Positions 4,828 through 7,787 of a DNA stretch of 7,787 bases are shown here, one piece after another. Both the position numbers and the translations under genes were made by a program. Each line of letters begins with the position of its first letter. The stretch's first letter is position 1. This DNA comes from Anaerolinea sp. (GTDB taxonomy: Bacteria; Chloroflexota; Anaerolineae; JAAEKA01), in contig JACSRL010000535.1 in the NCBI GenBank assembly GCA_014879765.1, forward strand, positions 1 through 7,787. The letters are read 5' to 3'. The notes beneath the pieces are model-generated. The model saw only the letters and a list, made by a program, of their open reading frames with translations, had not been told where the DNA came from and did no database searches.

Positions 4828-6504
4828 ATGAGCACAACAACAAGCAAGCGACGGCCGCTGGACTTCGATGCACGCAACCTCAAAAACGACCTGCCGGCAG
4901 CCTTGACGATGGCCCTGGTATCGGTGCCCGATGCCATCGCCTCGGCGATCCTGGCCGGGGTTAACCCGGTCTTCGGCATGAACGCGATGATGATCGGCAT
5001 GCCGATCGCCGGCTTGCTGACCAGCTCGCAGTTCATGAATGTCAACCTGACTGCGGCGATGATGCTGATCACGGCCAACGCGTTGGCAGGCATCGGCAGC
5101 GACGCGCTGGCCGGCGCGATGATGATGCTGGCGATCCTGACCGGCGCGTTCATGCTGGTCATGGGCCTCCTCAAGCTGGGCCGGCTGACCCGCTTTGTCT
5201 CCAACGCGGTGATGACCGGCTTCTTCACCGGCATCGCCATCACCATCATTCTGGGGCAATTGGGCGGCTTGTTCGGCTACGCCAGCTCCTATGACAACAA
5301 CGTCGCCGCGGTGCTCGACCTGCTGCGCAACTGGCGCGACGTCGACCCGCAGACCACGGCCATCGGCTTGCTGACCATCCTCTTCATCGTGGTGTTGGCC
5401 CGCAGCAAGCTGCGCGCCTTCTCCTTGGTCATCGCCATGCTGGCGGCCTCGATTCTGGTCGCCGTGCTCGGGTGGACCGACGTCCACCTGGTCGGTGACA
5501 GCTACGCTATCGCTGGCCAGTTCCCGCTGCCGGCATTGCCGGACTTCAGCGCCATACCGGTTCTCTTGGTGCCCGCCCTGGCCATGGCCGTGGTCGGCGG
5601 GATTCAGGGCGCGGGCGTCAGCCAGGGCGTGCCCAATCCCGACGGACGCTATCCTGACGTGTCGCGCGACTTCATCGGCCAGGGCATTGGCAATGTCGCC
5701 AGCGGCCTGTTTCAGGGGCTGCCGGTGGGTGGATCGCTGGGCGGCACTGCAGTCAGCCTGAAGGCAGGCGCTAAGTCGCGCTGGGTCAACGTCTTTGCCG
5801 GCCTGATCTTCATTGCGCTGGTGCTGCTCTTCGGCCCACAGGTTGAGAAGGTGGCGGAACCCGCGATTGCCGCGGTGCTCGTCATGGCCGGCATCGAAAT
5901 CATCCGCCGCGACCGCATTCGCACCGTGTGGGTGATGGGCTGGGCGCCGCGCGTAGTGATGCTGTTGACGCTGGCGCTGACGCTGTTCGTGCCCGCGCAG
6001 TGGGCGATCCTGATCGGTGTGGTCGTTTCGGTGGCGCTGCATATCTACGCCTCTGCAATGGAAGTGCGGGTGGTCGAGCTAAGGTTGACCGACGATGGCG
6101 GCCTGGAGGAACAGCTCGCTGTTGCCGATCTGCCTGGCGACGCCGTGACCGTGCTGACGGTCTATGGCAACATGTTCTTTGCCGCGGCCAGCAATCTGGA
6201 AGACAGGCTGCCCAAGCCGCAAGCCGGCCAGCGCGCTGTGGTCGTCCTGCGCATGCGCGGCCTGGACAGCATCGGCAGCACCTACGTCACGGTGTTGGAT
6301 CGCTACAGCAAGGGCTTGCAGGCTCAGGGCGGCAAGTTGCTGCTGGCGGAAGTCAGCGTCGGCGTGCTGGAGCAACTGGAGCGCACCGGCATGCTCAATC
6401 AATTGGGCGAAGAAAACGTCTATCTCGAAACGCCGCGCGTCTACTTTGCCACCCGCCAGGCTATCCGTGCAGCCGAAAACTGGTTGTCCAGGCCTGCCGC
6501 GTAG
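4828..6504 (+). CDS. SulP family anion transporter with STAS domain (second, divergent copy)
   Basis: A 558-residue protein with a SulP-type membrane domain (about 22-410) and a STAS domain (about 420-540). The first signature is altered to 'VPDAIASAILAGVNPVFGM' (33-51), and the following motif is 'SSQFMNVNLTAAM' in place of GTSRxLxVGxxS. In TM8, 'VVGGIQGAGVSQGV' has Gln260 where the first copy has Glu280. The anion-site loop is 'GLFQGLPVGGSLGGTAVSLK' followed by AGAKSR, so the SxSRxAxN element is lost while the GLFQG frame and AGAK remain. The STAS part has 'VVVLRMRGLDSIGSTYVTVL' (471-490) and 'LLLAEVSVGVLEQLERTGM' (504-522). These changes suggest a different substrate or coupling from the first copy, by eye alignment only. 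A GAAGGA element (4811-4816) lies 11 bases before the ATG. The 43-base gap from the lipoprotein gene suggests co-transcription. Confidence 0.9.
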   Translation: MSTTTSKRRPLDFDARNLKNDLPAALTMALVSVPDAIASAILAGVNPVFGMNAMMIGMPIAGLLTSSQFMNVNLTAAMMLITANALAGIGSDALAGAMMMLAILTGAFMLVMGLLKLGRLTRFVSNAVMTGFFTGIAITIILGQLGGLFGYASSYDNNVAAVLDLLRNWRDVDPQTTAIGLLTILFIVVLARSKLRAFSLVIAMLAASILVAVLGWTDVHLVGDSYAIAGQFPLPALPDFSAIPVLLVPALAMAVVGGIQGAGVSQGVPNPDGRYPDVSRDFIGQGIGNVASGLFQGLPVGGSLGGTAVSLKAGAKSRWVNVFAGLIFIALVLLFGPQVEKVAEPAIAAVLVMAGIEIIRRDRIRTVWVMGWAPRVVMLLTLALTLFVPAQWAILIGVVVSVALHIYASAMEVRVVELRLTDDGGLEEQLAVADLPGDAVTVLTVYGNMFFAAASNLEDRLPKPQAGQRAVVVLRMRGLDSIGSTYVTVLDRYSKGLQAQGGKLLLAEVSVGVLEQLERTGMLNQLGEENVYLETPRVYFATRQAIRAAENWLSRPAA

Positions 6505-6553
6505 ACCGGAGGGTGGAAGTCTGATGCAACACCCCAATCGTAAGGAGAAAACT

Positions 6554-7787
6554 ATGACAATCAAGACCTACAAAGACGGGACGCCGTTCACCGGCGTCAT
6601 CGGACGCACCGTCGAGGAGTCCTCACCGGCCTGGCCGGAGCCGCCACGCCCGCTGGAGGGCGCGCCCAACGTGCTCTTCTTCGTGTTGGACGACGTCGGC
6701 TACGGGCAGATGTCCTGTTTTGGCGGGTTGGTGGAGACGCCGGTCATCGACAGCCTGGCCGCCAACGGTCTGCGCTACACTAACATGCACACCACGGCGC
6801 TGTGCTCGCCCTCGCGCGGCTGCATCCTGACCGGACGCAACCACCATCGTCTCGGCCTGGCCACCATCGCCGAAACTTCCACCGGCTACCCCGGCTACAA
6901 CGGCATCCTGCCCTTTGACAAGGGCATGCTCAGCGAGATGTTGCTGCCGCAGGGCTACAACACCTTCTGCATCGGCAAGTGGCACCTGACCCCACCTGAA
7001 CACGGGACTGCCGCCGGCCCCTACGACCGCTGGCCGTTAGGGCGCGGCTTCGAGCGCTACTACGGCTTCCTGGGCGGCGACACCAACCAGTGGTACCCGG
7101 AATTGGTCTACGACAATCACGCGGTCGAACAGCCCAAGCAACCGGAAGAAGGCTATCACCTGAGCGCTGACCTGGCCGACAAGGCCATCGAGTTCATCCA
7201 GGACGCCCACGTCACCGCTCCCGACAAGCCGTTCTTCCTGTACTATGCCACGGGCGCCGGCCATGCGCCGCACCACGTGCCGCAGGAGTGGGCCGACAAG
7301 TACAAAGGCAAGTTCGACATGGGCTGGGACAAATACCGCGAGGTTGTCCACCAGCGCCAGCTCGATATGGGCATCATCCCGGTGGGCACCGAACTGTCGG
7401 CGCACGACCCCGACGTGCCCATGTGGGACACGCTGCCGGCCGACGCCAAACAGCTCTATGCCCGCATGATGGAAGTCTATGCTGGCTTCATGAGCTTCAC
7501 CGACTACCACTTCGGGCGCATCCTCGACTTCCTGCGCGAGATCGACGAGTTGGACAACACACTGATCGTCGTCATCTCCGACAACGGCGCCAGTTCCGAA
7601 GGCGGTCCGACTGGCTCACTCAACGAGATGTGCTTCTTCAACAACGTGGCGGAGTCACTCGAAGACAACCTCAAGATGATCGACGAGCTTGGCGGCACCA
7701 CACTCTTCAACCATTACGCCTGGGGCTGGACCAACGCCGGCAACACGCCCTTCCGCCGCTGGAAGCGCGAGACCTACCGCGGCGGCA
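6554..7787 (+). CDS. Arylsulfatase (type I, Cys-type formylglycine sulfatase), N-terminal part, cut by window end
   Basis: Frame open from ATG 6554 to the window edge (411 codons, no stop), so the gene continues outside. TAAGGAG at 6541-6547 gives a strong start. 'NVLFFVLDDVGYGQM' (39-53) supplies two metal-binding Asp (46, 47). 'HTTALCSPSRGCILTGRNHH' (79-98) holds the C-x-P-x-R motif with Cys84, which must be converted to formylglycine. 'IGKWHLTP' (140-147) contributes Lys142 and His144, 'GAGHAPHHVP' (234-243) contributes His237, and 'VISDNGASSEGG' (340-351) supplies the second metal pair Asp343/Asn344. Motif spacing follows the long arylsulfatases of roughly 780 residues seen in actinobacteria and others (recalled family pattern), so about half is visible. 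It hydrolyses sulfate esters to sulfate and alcohol. No signal peptide is seen at the N-terminus, suggesting a cytoplasmic enzyme. The formylglycine-generating enzyme is not in this window. It follows the second SulP gene by 49 bases. Confidence 0.95.
   Translation, partial: MTIKTYKDGTPFTGVIGRTVEESSPAWPEPPRPLEGAPNVLFFVLDDVGYGQMSCFGGLVETPVIDSLAANGLRYTNMHTTALCSPSRGCILTGRNHHRLGLATIAETSTGYPGYNGILPFDKGMLSEMLLPQGYNTFCIGKWHLTPPEHGTAAGPYDRWPLGRGFERYYGFLGGDTNQWYPELVYDNHAVEQPKQPEEGYHLSADLADKAIEFIQDAHVTAPDKPFFLYYATGAGHAPHHVPQEWADKYKGKFDMGWDKYREVVHQRQLDMGIIPVGTELSAHDPDVPMWDTLPADAKQLYARMMEVYAGFMSFTDYHFGRILDFLREIDELDNTLIVVISDNGASSEGGPTGSLNEMCFFNNVAESLEDNLKMIDELGGTTLFNHYAWGWTNAGNTPFRRWKRETYRGG

Noticed and set aside
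4820..4831. Three-codon mini-frame (ATG TCT TCA TGA) overlapping the start of the second SulP gene as ATGA
   Set aside because: It could in principle couple translation, but it is too short to distinguish from chance. The GAAGGA element is equally explained by the SulP start at 4828.
4795..6042. A 415-codon open frame on the - strand opposite the second SulP gene
   Set aside because: The translation is rich in His, Gln, Arg and Asp with no recognisable domain or hydrophobic pattern. It mirrors the GC-rich codons of a clear transporter gene on the + strand, so it is a shadow.
6511..6536. Short inverted match gggtg / caccc before the sulfatase gene
   Set aside because: Only 5 bp with a long loop and no T-tract; not distinguishable from chance in GC-rich sequence.

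Overview
This window reads as bacterial chromosome of moderately high GC (above about 60% by eye), with every supported gene on the + strand. The best guess for the source is a Chloroflexota-type bacterium. The main clue is a lipoprotein whose mature N-terminus carries a Pro/Thr/Ser-rich linker of the PxATPxPPTT kind, typical of that phylum, together with the gene complement. This is inference; no rRNA or marker gene is present to settle it.

Layout. 1-204 is the C-terminal end of a crotonase-fold (enoyl-CoA hydratase/isomerase) protein. 279-848 is a single-domain rhodanese, followed after 17 bases by 866-1732, a bile acid:Na+ symporter (BASS/SBF) type membrane carrier. 1778-2257 is a small Arg-rich, probably membrane-anchored protein ending in a SHOCT domain. 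A 118-base gap follows, with a strong 11-bp stem and a nested hairpin at 2268-2310. 2376-4253 is a SulP anion transporter with a C-terminal STAS domain. 4302-4784 is a small META/HslJ-like lipoprotein. 4828-6504 is a second, divergent SulP-STAS transporter. 6554 to the window end is the first half or so of a Cys-type (formylglycine) arylsulfatase, cut by the window edge.

How the genes may work together. From the rhodanese onward the genes are closely spaced (17 to 118 bases), co-directional, and mostly have a recognisable Shine-Dalgarno sequence. Rhodanese (sulfane sulfur transfer), two SulP proteins (sulfate/bicarbonate-type anion carriers) and an arylsulfatase (sulfate ester hydrolysis) suggest a sulfur-centred locus. 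It might handle organic sulfate esters and the sulfate released from them. Each family assignment rests on visible motifs; the common pathway is inference, because SulP and BASS substrates cannot be read from sequence and SulP proteins can carry bicarbonate or other anions.

The less expected items are the pairing of a canonical SulP (acidic TM8 position, Ser-Arg anion-site motif) with a paralogue that lacks both, the lipoprotein between them, and the Arg-rich SHOCT gene, which has a rare-codon 5' end, an internal in-frame start with its own Shine-Dalgarno sequence, and a perfect 26-bp palindrome inside its coding sequence. No tRNA, rRNA, CRISPR array, insertion sequence or transposase was seen. 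No intergenic stretch exceeds about 120 bases.
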